A DNA stretch of 64,000 nucleotides. Origin: Acanthosepion esculentum (taxonomy: Eukaryota > Mollusca > Cephalopoda > Sepiida > Sepiidae). The notes under the pieces were generated by a model. It did not search any database, was not told the DNA's origin, and was given only the letters and a program-made list of their open reading frames with translations. Of the stretch, positions 10,282 to 20,104 are shown piece by piece (the first letter of the stretch is position 1; each line of letters begins with the position of its first letter). Position numbers and translations under genes: made by a program. The stretch is from positions 8,098,136 through 8,162,135 of the forward strand of contig OZ038498.1 in assembly GCA_964036315.1 (NCBI GenBank), in the 5' to 3' direction.

Positions 10282-11180
10282 CGAGTATATATAGAGATAA
10301 AGAAAAAGATAAAAAGAAAAAGAAGCTTATAATAAATTTAATAGGACGAAAAAATTAGAGTAAGAGTAAAGAAGAAAAGAAAGAAAGAACGAAAGAATGA
10401 AAGAAAGAACGAAAGAAAGCAAAAAAGATGGACAGAAAAAGAAACAAAATGCAGAGTAGATAAAGAAAAAGAGAAAAAGAAGCTAAGAAAATTTAATAGA
10501 ATGAAAATTAAAAGCAAACAAAGAAAGAAAAGAAAGAAAGGTAGAAAGACAGAAATAAATAAAAAATACAGAGTAGATAAAGAAAAAGAGGAAGAGAAAA
10601 AGAAATTTATAATGAAATTTAATACAACGAAAAATTAAGAGAAAAGAAAGAAAGAAAGAAAGAAAAAGAAACGAAGAAAGAAAGATAGAAAGACAGAAAT
10701 AAAGAAAAATGCACAGAAGATAAAGAAAAAGATAAAAAAAAGCTGATGATAAAATTTAATAGAATGAAAAAAATGAAATCAAAGAAGAACGAAAGAAAGA
10801 AAGAAAAACCAAATATAGAGGATATAAAGAAAGAGAGGGAAAAAGAAACTGATAGGAAAATTTAAAAGAACAAACAAAATGAAAGCGAAGAAAGAAAGAA
10901 AGAAAAAATGAAAGAAAGAAAGAAAAACCAAATATAGAGGAGATAAAGAAAGAGAGGGAAAAAGAAACTGATAGGAAAATTTAAAAGAACAAACAAAATG
11001 AAAGCGAAGAAAGAAAGAAAGAAAGAAAGAAAAACCAAATATAGAGGAGATAAAGAAAGAGAGGGAAAAAGAAACTGATAGGAAAATTTAAAAGAACAAA
11101 CAAAATGAAAGCGAAGAAAGAAAGAAAGAAAGAATGAAAGAAAGAAAGAAAGAAAGAAAGAAACATAAAAGAAAGAAAGT
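10080..11180. repeat. Polypurine tract (GAAA)n with nested tandem units of about 110-120 bp
   Basis: About 1.1 kb of almost pure purine on the plus strand, dominated by GAAAGAAA. At its right end three units share CTGATAGGAAAATTTAAAAG (starts near 10848, 10967 and 11075) followed by AACAAACAAAATGAAAGCG. The minus-strand open frames rich in Phe, Leu and Ser are by-products. Such tracts can form triplex DNA; that is general knowledge and is not shown here. Confidence 0.85.
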
Positions 11181-11887
11181 ATAAGACTGAATATAAAAGT
11201 AACGAAAATAATCTTATCGATTTCAACATTCAATTACAAACGTAATCAATACAAATAGGACATCCTCCATTAAGAAATATTTTTCTTAAATCTCCCATCA
11301 CTAAAAACTAATCCTCTGGAATTTTTGTTGTAGATTGCAGATCCATAAAAATGCAACACAGCCTTCGTATAAAACGAAGGACAGATGCAATAAATGTCAG
11401 TATGAGAGGGTTAAAATACTTTAGCAAATTCAAATGACAAAGAGAAAAGAGAAAAATATCTCCTGACTATGTCTTTAATTTTGATTGCATTCATTGACCT
11501 TTATACAGTTAAGGCTGGAAATAGAGAGTGTAGCCATTTGTTGAGGAAGAATTTTTGAAGAGAGAGGATTCTGTCCGCACTGCTTCGTTACTCAATGCCG
11601 TCTTTAGAACTGCGGTTATTTTAGAAATAAGACGGAAAAGAATTGAGCAAGAAATCACTGATTACAATTGACATACATTCGCTTCGTCAGAATATTTAAC
11701 ATGAATTTCCAATTCGTCAATGTCAAACGTGTAAGTTTTTCATAATGCGTTGTTTGTTCTTCAGAGTCCTCCATAAATTTCTCCTGATAAAATGGGGTGA
11801 TGGAAAATCGCCGACCGATATCTGTCCAAATGAATAAATAAATTATTTTGAAATCACTGTTTAACCAACCCGATAACTTTTCAGCAA

Positions 11888-12093
11888 CTATTTAATAATA
11901 AAATACATTAACCTCGAATTCGTTAATGAATGGTATGATCCTTGTTTATAAATTCTGGTTTTATCAGGTCTTTTTTTTACTAAAAACTTTTACTTTGTAG
12001 TAAACAAAAGACATGATAAAACCAGAATTTATTTAAAAAGGATCATACCATTCATTAACGGATTCGAGGTTAATGTATTTTATTATTAAAAAT
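11888..12093. repeat. Palindrome, arms about 95 bp
   Basis: AATAATAAAATACATTAACC at 11894 onwards is mirrored by GGTTAATGTATTTTATTATT ending near 12088. The arms continue inward through GGTATGATCC and the CTGGTTTTATCA stretch to a centre near 11985. A (TA)n array follows at 12162. Confidence 0.85.
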
Positions 12094-12160
12094 TGTTTGC
12101 GAGAGTGATTCTTGCCATATCATTAACTTCATTATCTGCTTTTCGTATGAATGATTCGCG

Positions 12161-12161
<1 letters not shown>

Positions 12162-12206
<45 letters not shown>

Positions 12207-12212
12207 TAATAT
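12162..12212. repeat. (TA)n microsatellite
   Basis: TA array close to the palindrome at 11888-12093. Confidence 0.9.
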
Positions 12213-12501
12213 CTTGACCGTGTTTTGAAACAAAAAAATGTATCACTTTATAAAACATACATATAAAAAACTATTTCTATTTCTAATTCTAACAGTTGAA
12301 ATATACTCCTTGAAAATGGCTAAATGTATAGCCGAAAGCGCTCGGATAAAAAGAACATTCGGACAGTTTTTATATAATTTATCCTCTGAAAAGAAAAACT
12401 TTATTAGATCGCACGAGAAATTATATAAAAAACTAAATAAAAGCACCTTGTCAGTCGTTTTTAATGAAATGTGCATGAAAGAAGGATTGCTGCCTAAATA
12501 C

Positions 12502-12506
<5 letters not shown>

Positions 12507-12550
<44 letters not shown>
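12507..12550. repeat. (TA)n microsatellite
   Basis: TA array. The open frame 12238-12594 runs through it and shows no family resemblance. Confidence 0.9.
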
Positions 12551-12552
<2 letters not shown>

Positions 12553-12754
12553 CTTACTTTGAAAATTCATTTAGGTGAAAACCTAGGTATGTAGTTCCTG
12601 GTTTTTTAGGATTTATTTTATTTACCTTTGCTCTATTTAGTTTATAGAGCACTCTAATCTTAGTTACTCGCTTGGGTTTTTTTTCTTCACGGGAAATTTA
12701 AGGCATTTTCATCCTGCTCGGAATGTTTCTCGTTCGTTTTGTTTTCCAATTTTA

Positions 12755-12756
<2 letters not shown>

Positions 12757-12836
<80 letters not shown>

Positions 12837-12846
12837 GTATATATAG
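12757..12846. repeat. (TA)n microsatellite
   Basis: Long TA array with two TATG interruptions near its right end. Confidence 0.9.
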
Positions 12847-12952
12847 TATTAAATTCTACAAGTGTTAATTACCAAAAATGATGGTGGAAACGTATATTAG
12901 ACAGGCAGGTTTTTGTCATAAAGTGCTCGATATCAAAAGGTAAGGCTAGAGC

Positions 12953-13160
12953 GTTAATAGAGAAACTTACCACTTAACTGAGTAGTGTTATTTCAGTCAT
13001 GTCGACTTCAAAGTTTCGTGAACGCGTTGTAGTAATGCCTTCACTTTTCATCAGCAGAAAATCCAAATGCCCTGAAGCTTGAAGGCATAACAACAATTCG
13101 CTCACGAAACTTCGAATCCCACATGACTGAAACAACGCCACTCATTAAAGTTTCTCCACA

Positions 13161-13166
<6 letters not shown>
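12953..13166. repeat. Palindrome with hammerhead-like core on both strands
   Basis: The left arm from GTTAATAGAGAAACTT is mirrored by the right arm ending CTCCACATTAATTA; the centre is near 13065. On the minus strand CTGATGA at about 13062-13056 is followed by an imperfect GTGAA/TTCAC stem and GAAAC. The plus-strand arm has CTGAAG and GAAAC with a GCTCAC stem. No convincing helix I can be drawn, so these look like degenerate hammerheads. A (TA)n array adjoins on the right. Confidence 0.7.

Positions 13167-13217
<51 letters not shown>
13164..13217. repeat. (TA)n microsatellite
   Basis: TA array between two palindromes. Confidence 0.9.
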
Positions 13218-13221
<4 letters not shown>

Positions 13222-13238
13222 TAAAATATTTATATATG

Positions 13239-13362
13239 AAGAAATATAGTCTTAAGGTGTGCTATATTTATGGGATATTTTTATATTTACACACGCTCTA
13301 TCTCTGATATTGAGCACTTTATCCCATAAATATACAACACCTTAAAACTATATTTATTCATT
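13239..13362. repeat. Palindrome of family F distal sequence
   Basis: GAAATATAGTCTTAAGGTG on the left is mirrored by CACCTTAAAACTATATTT on the right, with TATTTATGGGATA/TATCCCATAAATA inside. The centre contains GCTCTATCTCTGATATTGAG. The same sequence follows the family F hammerhead at 15600-15675 and recurs at 26378-26460. Confidence 0.75.

Positions 13363-13418
<56 letters not shown>
13363..13418. repeat. (TA)n(TG)n microsatellite
   Basis: TA array passing into TG repeats. Confidence 0.95.
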
Positions 13419-13419
<1 letters not shown>

Positions 13420-13644
13420 AAAAACTCCCCAAATGTTTGTACGACTAATAGATTATCTGCCAAATACCTGAAACCTTAGTCAATAAAAAAAGAAAGACGA
13501 AAACACCAAGCCGCGCAGTAAAGTGCTCAACTAGGCTATCCAGACAGAGCACAAAAAACACTTCACAATGTAAGATGAGTATAATTCCAAAGTTCGTAAT
13601 ATTTAATTTAAAAGAGGGCTCAATACAAAGCACAGTAATATTCT

Positions 13645-13966
13645 TTATTTTAGGATATTACATCGAAAAACATGTCAAAATTGCTACACAATTGCAGTCG
13701 TGTTTCGATGCGTATGTAATGCATCTCATCAGGAGATTGTAAATTAGTGGCGAGAGAATGATTTATTCAGATTTAAAAGCAAATCACAGCCTCTTTTTGC
13801 AAAAAGAAAGAAAAAGAGGCTGTATTTTGCTTTTAAATCTAAATAAATCGTTCACTAGCATGTACTTTACAATTGCCTGATGAGATGTGCTGATACGCAT
13901 CGAAACACGACTACAATTGCGTATCGTTTTTGGCATGTTTTTCGATGTAATATTCTAAAATACGGT
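13645..13966. repeat. Large palindrome with CTGATGA/GAAAC cores on both arms
   Basis: Arms of about 150 bp meet at an inner AGCCTCTTTTT/AAAAAGAGGCT hairpin near 13800. The left arm (minus strand) has CTGATGA (13726-13732) and GAAAC (13702-13706) joined by a GATGC/GCATC stem. The right arm (plus strand) has CTGATGA (13877-13883) and GAAAC (13902-13906) joined by GATG and GCATC. The G-C closing pair expected of hammerhead helix II is present in both. I could not pair a helix I after an NUH triplet, so cleavage competence is doubtful. A long (TA)n(TG)n follows. Confidence 0.8.
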
Positions 13967-13967
13967 A

Positions 13968-13968
13968 C

Positions 13969-14067
<99 letters not shown>

Positions 14068-14093
14068 TGTGTGTGTGTCTGTGTGTGTGTATG
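13968..14093. repeat. (TA)n(TG)n microsatellite
   Basis: TA array followed by TG repeats with TCTG interruptions. Confidence 0.95.
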
Positions 14094-14124
14094 TAACAAA
14101 TCATGGAATCTTTATTTGACATTA

Positions 14125-14200
14125 TTTCTTATTACTATGAATGCGTCATTCAGATTTACAAGATAATACAGGTTCGATTCCTGTCGGGAGACAGATTTTC
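14125..14200 (+). mobile_element. tRNA-derived SINE fragment (box B only)
   Basis: GGTTCGATTCC at 14171-14181 is a perfect box B; the context CTGTCGGGAGACAG resembles the SINE head at 14993-15075. No box A is evident. Confidence 0.4.
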
Positions 14201-14489
14201 TTTAGGAAAACAAACAGTATATACTAATTTCACTGTTTTATATAAAATGTCATCTTTGCTAAAAAAAAAACAAAACACTAAATATAACTAAATATTTACA
14301 ATATATAATTATACGTTTTGTATTTACCTCCCCATTACTGGAACGGTCGACATAAATGGATTAAATTCTCATTATCTACACTACATCAAAATAACATGAA
14401 AATAATATGTTCATATAACATTCAAAGCTAGAAATTCAAAATCTTCCCAAACTCTGACATCAACTGGAAAGATGATATTAAATCAATTT

Positions 14490-14892
14490 CTTAGGTTTGC
14501 TGGTAGAAAACGTTGGTTTACTGTTTCGTGCTAAACAATTTTTCTCGCCAGAATCTATCTTAGACATTTATAGGTCTACCATTTGTCCATATATTGAACA
14601 TTTCTGTCACATCTGGCGTGATAATTCTGCTATGTATTTAGAGATCCTTCATAAAATACAAAGAAGAATCTGTAATATTATCATTCCTGATATTCGCATC
14701 AGCGTAACGTGTTTCCTGTACCTTTTTCTAAATATTTTCTTGGTAATTTTTCTGAGGAACGCTTCCTCTTTGGTACCTCGACTTTACGAATTTAAACTCA
14801 GTACTAGATTGGCTGTTAGGTTTCAACATTTTGTAGTTGAAATGGTTAGATGTAAGTTTTATGCTGACATTTTCTTCGAGTCGCACTTGTAA
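14490..14892 (+). pseudogene. CR1/Jockey-like reverse transcriptase C-terminal relic
   Basis: The frame from 14497 reads ENVGLLFRAKQFFSPESI, YIEHFCHIWRD, LEILHKIQRRICNII, then SSLVPRLYEFKLSTRLAVR and EMVRCKFYADIFFE. This matches the region downstream of the catalytic core seen in non-LTR elements (thumb and tail, with the LHKIQRR block). It is open for about 130 codons but lacks the catalytic core and the IWNSL tail found at 53690. Best preserved of the family apart from 53145-53850. Confidence 0.7.
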
Positions 14893-14992
14893 ACAAATGA
14901 CGTCACTTGGATACGCATCGAGCAGATATGAATGTATGAGAAAAAATCGTGATTAAAAACAGTAAAAACGACCTGCTAACAGAAACGCTCTT

Positions 14993-15078
14993 CTGTGGCG
15001 AATCGGTGAAAGCACGTTAGGCTTATATGACGGTTCCGTATAAGAGACTGGTTCGATTCCTTTCGGAGGACCCATATT
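14993..15078 (+). mobile_element. tRNA-derived SINE head
   Basis: TGGCGAATCGGTGAAAGC (box A-like, from 14996) and GGTTCGATTCC (15050-15060, box B) are spaced as in a tRNA gene; the acceptor-like ends do not close into a canonical cloverleaf. It lies between the CR1-like relic and a (TA)n array. Confidence 0.5.
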
Positions 15079-15218
15079 TTCTATGACATTTTCTCGGACA
15101 TTCAGGCAGGTAAATATTGTTATAAACAGGGCATTTAGTTAAATATTTGTATCTATAAAACCAAAGAATGTATAAACATAAAAATGTCTTAAAATAATTG
15201 TCGGACTTTGTCCATTTC

Positions 15219-15221
<3 letters not shown>

Positions 15222-15283
<62 letters not shown>
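15222..15283. repeat. (TA)n microsatellite
   Basis: TA array abutting the family F palindrome. Confidence 0.95.
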
Positions 15284-15287
<4 letters not shown>

Positions 15288-15301
15288 GTGAACATAGAAG
15301 T

Positions 15302-15362
15302 CAACACTTAGAGGCGACAGTCTGTTTCATGCTAGATGCAATCGTCAGGCAACTAGTGCTGT
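15302..15362 (-). ncRNA. Hammerhead ribozyme-like fold, family F, minus strand
   Basis: Minus-strand core CTGACGA (15342-15348), then a UGC/GCA helix II with a U-U closing mismatch, GAAAC, a five-base loop and GTC (15316-15318). The predicted helix I pairs CAGCACT with AGTGTTG across an internal loop and adds a GC/GC pair at the core. Position 7 is C instead of U, which hammerheads tolerate. It mirrors the copy at 15526-15585. Confidence 0.6.
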
Positions 15363-15525
15363 TATTTTTCTCGGCTATTTATATATACGGGTCAGTGGTG
15401 GATTGTGGGTAGTCTATTTTGGCGGTTACTTTTACCGGAAAACGACTACCGGTAAAAGTAACCGCCAAAATAGTCTACCCACAATGCACCACTGTCCCGT
15501 ATATATAAATAGCCGAGAAAAATAA

Positions 15526-15585
15526 CAGCACTAGTTGCCTGACGATTGCATCTAGCATGAAACAGACTGTCGCCTCTAAGTGCTG
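15526..15585 (+). ncRNA. Hammerhead ribozyme-like fold, family F, plus strand
   Basis: CAGCACT (15526-15532) and an inner GC precede CTGACGA (15539-15545). Helix II is UGC/GCA around AUCUA. GAAAC is at 15559-15563, a short helix III is closed by AC/GU, and GTC is at 15569-15571. Then GC and, after an internal loop, AGTGCTG (15579-15585) pair back with CAGCACT. This is the type I order with a short helix III and an internal loop in helix I. Predicted cleavage follows 15571. The weak point is the U-U mismatch where helix II normally starts with G-C. Confidence 0.65.
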
Positions 15586-15599
15586 ACTTCCATGTCCAC

Positions 15600-15675
15600 T
15601 TTTATATTTACTTGATATATCTCTGATATTGAGCACTTTATCCCATAAATATAGCACACTTTAAGACTATATTTC

Positions 15676-15676
<1 letters not shown>
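15600..15676 (+). repeat. Family F distal sequence
   Basis: Contains CTCTGATATTGAGCACTTTA and CCCATAAATATAGCAC, shared with 13239-13362 and 26378-26460. It leads into the (TA)n array. Confidence 0.7.

Positions 15677-15677
<1 letters not shown>

Positions 15678-15719
<42 letters not shown>
15678..15719. repeat. (TA)n microsatellite
   Basis: TA array at the end of the family F copy. Confidence 0.9.
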
Positions 15720-15721
<2 letters not shown>

Positions 15722-16630
15722 TACATTGAGACAATGCATAGACACATAATATAGAATATTTTTAGTCCTCAATCTATTAAATGCATTCTCTTTAGACCCA
15801 TTTCTTAATTCTTTCGTTCTTGACATTATAATTAATTAGTAATTAGTATTATGTTATATTAGCATCTATGTATATAGGTATGTATGTCTATTAACGAGAA
15901 CGTTTGGGTTCGTATCTAGGTTCACTGTTAATGGTGAAACCTTTTATAAGGCATCCGTCTAGGAGAAAGGAAACACTGTTACAATGCCCTCCTTAGTGCT
16001 AATCCACATATCTCGCATATGCTTGTCGTTTGCATTTTTATCAATGTTGTTATAGCTTATTGCGGTTTAGTGCAAGCTCTATACGACTATAATCTCAACA
16101 CGGGCATGGCTGACATCTTAACGTCTATTGCTGCTCTGGTTTCTGAAGTCCTGTGGCGATGGCTATGTGGCGACACACACCGTTCTGACGGGCTGGGATT
16201 ATGTATCTGCTGACCTACACACTGGCGGTCTTTGGGAGATATAAAGTCGTTTTGCAGACTGCGGTAGCACCCGGTTGCTACAGTCAAGTTTAAGGATAGC
16301 ACCATATATATGGAAAAGTCTAGAAAAGTTTATCTAAACATTTCCTGTCTCACCGATTATGACTGGCCGGTTACACGCGGCTGGCGGACATCGATCTAAG
16401 CGCTCGAAATCAAACCATAACCTTGGAAATTGCCTAATTCATATATTAAAACCTACGATAAATCTGAACAGAATTTATAATAAAAGCACAACTTACACCC
16501 TTGTGCAAATTAATTGAAACAACAACTTTAATTTCCTTTCTTTCACAATACGGTCAGATTTAGACCCTTTGGATTGACAGGGTCTAATCGATTTCTTTTT
16601 TTTCCTCAGATTATTGAAAAATATTGCTTC
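15720..16630. other. No recognised feature
   Basis: Two overlapping open frames (16019-16213 plus, 16087-16305 minus) are short and resemble nothing I recognise. Confidence 0.35.
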
Positions 16631-16638
16631 ATCCGTGA

Positions 16639-17240
16639 TTGCATCAGATTTTCAGCACGCCCAGATGCTATTGTTTCGACTGTCGATTAGTTGTCCTACG
16701 GTCATTATCTGCGATGGACATTACTCTAAGGAAGCGTGCTAAAATTGTATCAATGAACGAACAGGCATTACCAATGAGCAAATCAAAGTACTATAGATTG
16801 GCTCTGAAACTTCAATCGAGAATGTGTTGTCAGTCAGCAAGGAACCACTTCGTAGAACGGACATACGAAATACTAACATGTGCACTGGGCCATGTTTCAT
16901 TGGAAAAATACGAAAAAAAAGTACAAGGGTGTAGTTTTCCACGTTTGCAAAGTCACTTAGTGACTACCAGAGTTCTTGTTATTCCTACGAGAACTAAAAA
17001 TATTAATCAACTTTGCCAGCAATGGTCATACTCATTCAACGGGTCGCCAACCATCATGTATGTATTTTCTCACGTGTCTCTTGTGCGGTGTAGCGGAAAA
17101 CATCTGAACCTCGAGCGCTGCGTAAGATCAATTGACAGAATTCACTCGATAACAAACACACTTCATATATAAAAGTTTCAAGGAAAGCGAAAACAACTAA
17201 CATGGAAGCAGACATTCACGGATATTGATTTCGTTGCGTG
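16639..17240 (+). pseudogene. Possible decayed Tc1-like transposase N-terminus
   Basis: An open frame of 177 codons (16639-17172) includes MDITLRKRAKIVSMNEQ, and in a shifted frame GITNEQIKVL appears. This order (a basic start, KIV.. and NEQI..) is reminiscent of the paired-like HTH of Tc1/IS630 transposases. No catalytic residues or TIRs are seen. It could equally be chance; low confidence. Confidence 0.25.
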
Positions 17241-17869
17241 GCTCCATCATACGATTTGGTGACGACCGCATGGGAACCTATCTGTTGGTTGCCGCCCACT
17301 GCATAAGTCGGAGACACGGTCCAGGCCTTGTATCAAGGATTGACTGACACAGAAAGATGATAATATCGATCCAGACAAGTCACAGTTTGTCTGGTAAGAA
17401 CGCGAGCGAGTCTGGTTGTCAAAGGCAGTCCTAACCAGTCATCAACGTAGACAGACCATTAGCAAGAGACATTCCTTGGCAACAATCATCTGATATGTGA
17501 AAAATGCATAAAAGTCTATCTGGCCTAACAAAGCATCAGAAGGTGAACCGGGTCCCCGGCTATGACGAAAGACACAAAGAAATGACGCAACCGGAACAAT
17601 TTCTCGTTATGTGCGTGGAAAATATGCAAATCACTGGTTTTAAAAGTCACTGCTGGTCTCATGACTAACAATAACAAATTAGGTTTAAAAGATACAGATT
17701 GCTATACGCTATATTCGAAATAGATAGATAGAGATAGTGTATGTATGTATGTATATATGTATGTGTGTGTGTGTGCGTGCACGCGCGTGTGCGTATCTGA
17801 GCCAAATTTTCTCATTGATACAAATTTTATGAAACAATTTTGATGATACAGCGGAAGATCTTTGGATAA
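17240..17869. other. No recognised feature
   Basis: Unique-looking sequence with a short GATAGA and GTATG-rich stretch at 17718-17800. Confidence 0.35.
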
Positions 17870-17871
17870 TA

Positions 17872-18728
17872 CGAGGGTCATTCAATAAATAAGTTGAATG
17901 TTTCGGTGTAAGGACTTCTAATACAGATAGAAGCTTACTCTTTTTTATTTTTTATTTTTTTTGTTTTACTTCTTTTTCACATGGATTTAATTTCTTTTGC
18001 AGATTAAAAGAAAATTTGAGAGTTTTGGCGATTAACAAAGATGGCCGACGAAGAAGCATGCTCTAGGATTGAACAGCGGTCAGTTATCAAGTTTTTGGTT
18101 GCTGAAGGGTGCAAACCAGTTGAAATTCATAGGAGAATGTCAACTGTGTATGTTGCCACATGTTTCAGCCAAAAAATGTCTACAAGTAGGCTAAATTGTT
18201 TAAAGAAGGACGGAGCAGTGTTGAGGATGAAGACAGGCATCGGAGGCCTACAGAAGTGAGGTCTCCTGAGGTGATCGAATCAGTCAATGACCTCATTCAG
18301 TCTGACAGAAGGGTGACAGTGGATGACATTGCAAGGACTCTGAGCTTATCTGTTGGAATAAACGTAGGGGTCATCAGTCAGAAGGAGTCATCTTGCATCA
18401 TGACAATGCAAGGCCTCATACAGCAGCCCAAACAGTGCAGACCATCAACGAGCTGGGCAGGGAACTGCTCCCTCATCCCCCTTACAGCCCTGACCTTGCT
18501 CCTTCAGACTTTCACCTGTTCGGACCCTTGAAAGCGTTCACGAGAAACACGAATTTTAAAAGTGACGATGAAATCAAAAGTGTTGTGAGCGACTGGCTGA
18601 GATATCAGTCCAAAAAATACGGAAGCTTGTTCACAGATGGAAAAAGTGTGTGACAGTGCTGGGAGACTACGTTGAAAAATAAAACAAAAAGTAAGCTTCT
18701 ATTCACCTTATTTATTGAATGACACTCG
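17872..18728 (+). mobile_element. Mariner-like element, internally deleted, copy 2 (both ends present)
   Basis: Starts CGAGGGTCATTCAATAAATA and ends TTATTGAATGACACTCG, flanked by TA on both sides (17870-17871 and 18729-18730). Length 857 bp against about 1.3 kb for full mariners. The right inverted repeat lacks part of its inner segment compared with copy 1. The interior matches 4816-5695 closely, with the same internal deletion. Confidence 0.9.
18041..18652 (+). pseudogene. Mariner transposase relic, copy 2
   Basis: MADEEACSRIEQRSVIKFLV at 18041, a frameshift, then MFKEGRSSVEDEDRHRRPTE from 18196. After the deletion point the frame from 18393 reads HHDNARPHTAAQTVQ and PYSPDLAPSDFHLFGPLKAF, the second catalytic Asp (in HDNARPH) and the third (PDLAPSDFHLF), followed by SDWLRYQ. 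The first catalytic Asp region is missing. DD34D class by the PSDFHLF signature. Inactive. Confidence 0.85.
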
Positions 18729-18747
18729 TACTTACAGAAGCTCAATA

Positions 18748-18750
<3 letters not shown>

Positions 18751-18820
<70 letters not shown>
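18751..18820. repeat. (TA)n microsatellite
   Basis: TA array between the mariner copy and the MITE-like element. Confidence 0.95.
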
Positions 18821-18822
<2 letters not shown>

Positions 18823-18843
18823 GGTGTACAGAATATATATATA

Positions 18844-19159
18844 TACAGGGTGTATATAAATAATTTGTAAAAAATGTTATAAAGTTTAATGTAACTAGTT
18901 TTAAGTATAGCTAAAATAACTAATGTGATTTCAGGCATTACTGTAAATCAGTTGGCAAATGTTTTCCGTGAACTGCAAAAATCGTATTACTCTTTGTATT
19001 GCTAATGATGGACGACATGTGGAAACTTAAATAAAATTCCAATAAAACCTTACAAAATATAAATTGACTTCTTTCTAATCCTTTTTACAAATTATTTCTA
19101 TCGAAAATACAAATAAAGTTATAATTTTTTTAAAGTGCACACGAACTTTATGGACACAC

Positions 19160-19163
<4 letters not shown>
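18844..19163. mobile_element. MITE-like element with mariner-type ends
   Basis: The left end TACAGGGTGTATATAAA and the right end, read on the minus strand, TACAGTGTGTCCATAAAG are the TACAGGGTGTCC-type termini common in mariner/IS630 elements. A second TACAGGGTGT lies just upstream at 18819-18828. About 320 bp long with no coding capacity. (TA)n arrays flank both sides and hide any TA target duplication. Confidence 0.6.

Positions 19164-19164
<1 letters not shown>

Positions 19165-19252
<88 letters not shown>
19165..19252. repeat. (TA)n microsatellite
   Basis: Long TA array. Confidence 0.95.
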
Positions 19253-19257
<5 letters not shown>

Positions 19258-19535
19258 CCTTGTATGTCAGATCCCGTGTAGGCCTTCCCTTTGTAAAGAG
19301 AGGGAATGCTGACTGGGTTTAAATGTTATTGGACACTAGCTTTCTTGAAATTAATATTTTTTTCCTTCACTTTGGTTTTATTAATTAAATTTACAAGCTT
19401 ATTTTTTTATATCCCAGAAATAAACTTGATAGGGCTGGGACGAAAGTGGTTGCTCATTTTTAGCTTTTTAAAATGCCATATAAATTTTGTCTATTCCTAG
19501 CTATCGTTAGAATTGTACCATAAATAACTTATTTA

Positions 19536-19539
<4 letters not shown>

Positions 19540-19630
<91 letters not shown>

Positions 19631-19646
19631 ATATATATATATATAT
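19540..19646. repeat. (TA)n microsatellite
   Basis: Long TA array with one TACATG interruption, leading into a palindrome. Confidence 0.95.
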
Positions 19647-19710
19647 GGAATATAGAAAAACAACTGAAAATTTGCAAATTAAAAAAAAAATAATGTATTT
19701 TTTGTGAAAG

Positions 19711-19784
<74 letters not shown>

Positions 19785-20024
19785 ATATTTCAGATCGGCC
19801 CCGATCTTTCATCAGAAATGGCTGTTTTCAGAAGTTTGTTTACATTACGCTACTTAATGTAAACAGACTTCTGAAAACAGCCATTTCTGATGAAAGATCG
19901 GGGCCGATCTGAAATATTAAATATACATATATATATATATAAATATAAATAAATACTTTAACAAAAAATATATTATTTTTTTTTTAATTTGCAACTTTTC
20001 AGTTGTTTTTTCTATATTATATAC
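19645..20024. repeat. Palindrome with (TA)n inside and CTGATGA/GAAA core
   Basis: The outer arms GGAATATAGAAAAACAACTG and CAGTTGTTTTTTCTATAT enclose (TA)n at 19711-19782 and an inner perfect palindrome at 19786-19924. The plus-strand inner arm has CTGATGA (19887-19893), an AGATCGG/CCGATCT stem and GAAAT (19911-19915). The minus strand has the mirror copy. The hammerhead-like core has no obvious helix I. Confidence 0.8.
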
Positions 20025-20054
20025 ATAGTAAAAAAGTCTACGTCGCTTCTCATT

Positions 20055-20058
<4 letters not shown>

Positions 20059-20101
<43 letters not shown>
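20059..20101. repeat. (TA)n microsatellite
   Basis: TA array just right of the palindrome. Confidence 0.9.
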
Positions 20102-20103
<2 letters not shown>

Positions 20104-20104
20104 T

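Larger units (their letters stand above)
15284..15606. repeat. Palindrome made of two inverted family F copies
   Basis: Two arms of about 160 bp meet at an ACCGG/CCGGT centre near 15446. Each carries AACCGCCAAAATAGTCTACC, GCCGAGAAAAATAACAGCAC and a hammerhead fold at its outer end. Single copies of the same sequence lie at 61795-61960 and, in part, at 26260-26545. (TA)n arrays bound the palindrome on the left and, after about 70 bp of family F distal sequence, on the right. Confidence 0.85.

Noticed and set aside
10862..11233. Phe/Leu/Ser-rich minus-strand frames resembling membrane proteins
   Set aside because: They are translations of a (GAAA)n polypurine tract. The same applies to 63022-63609.
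14993..15078. Functional tRNA gene
   Set aside because: Boxes A and B are present but the arms do not form a canonical cloverleaf and the sequence sits among retroelement debris.
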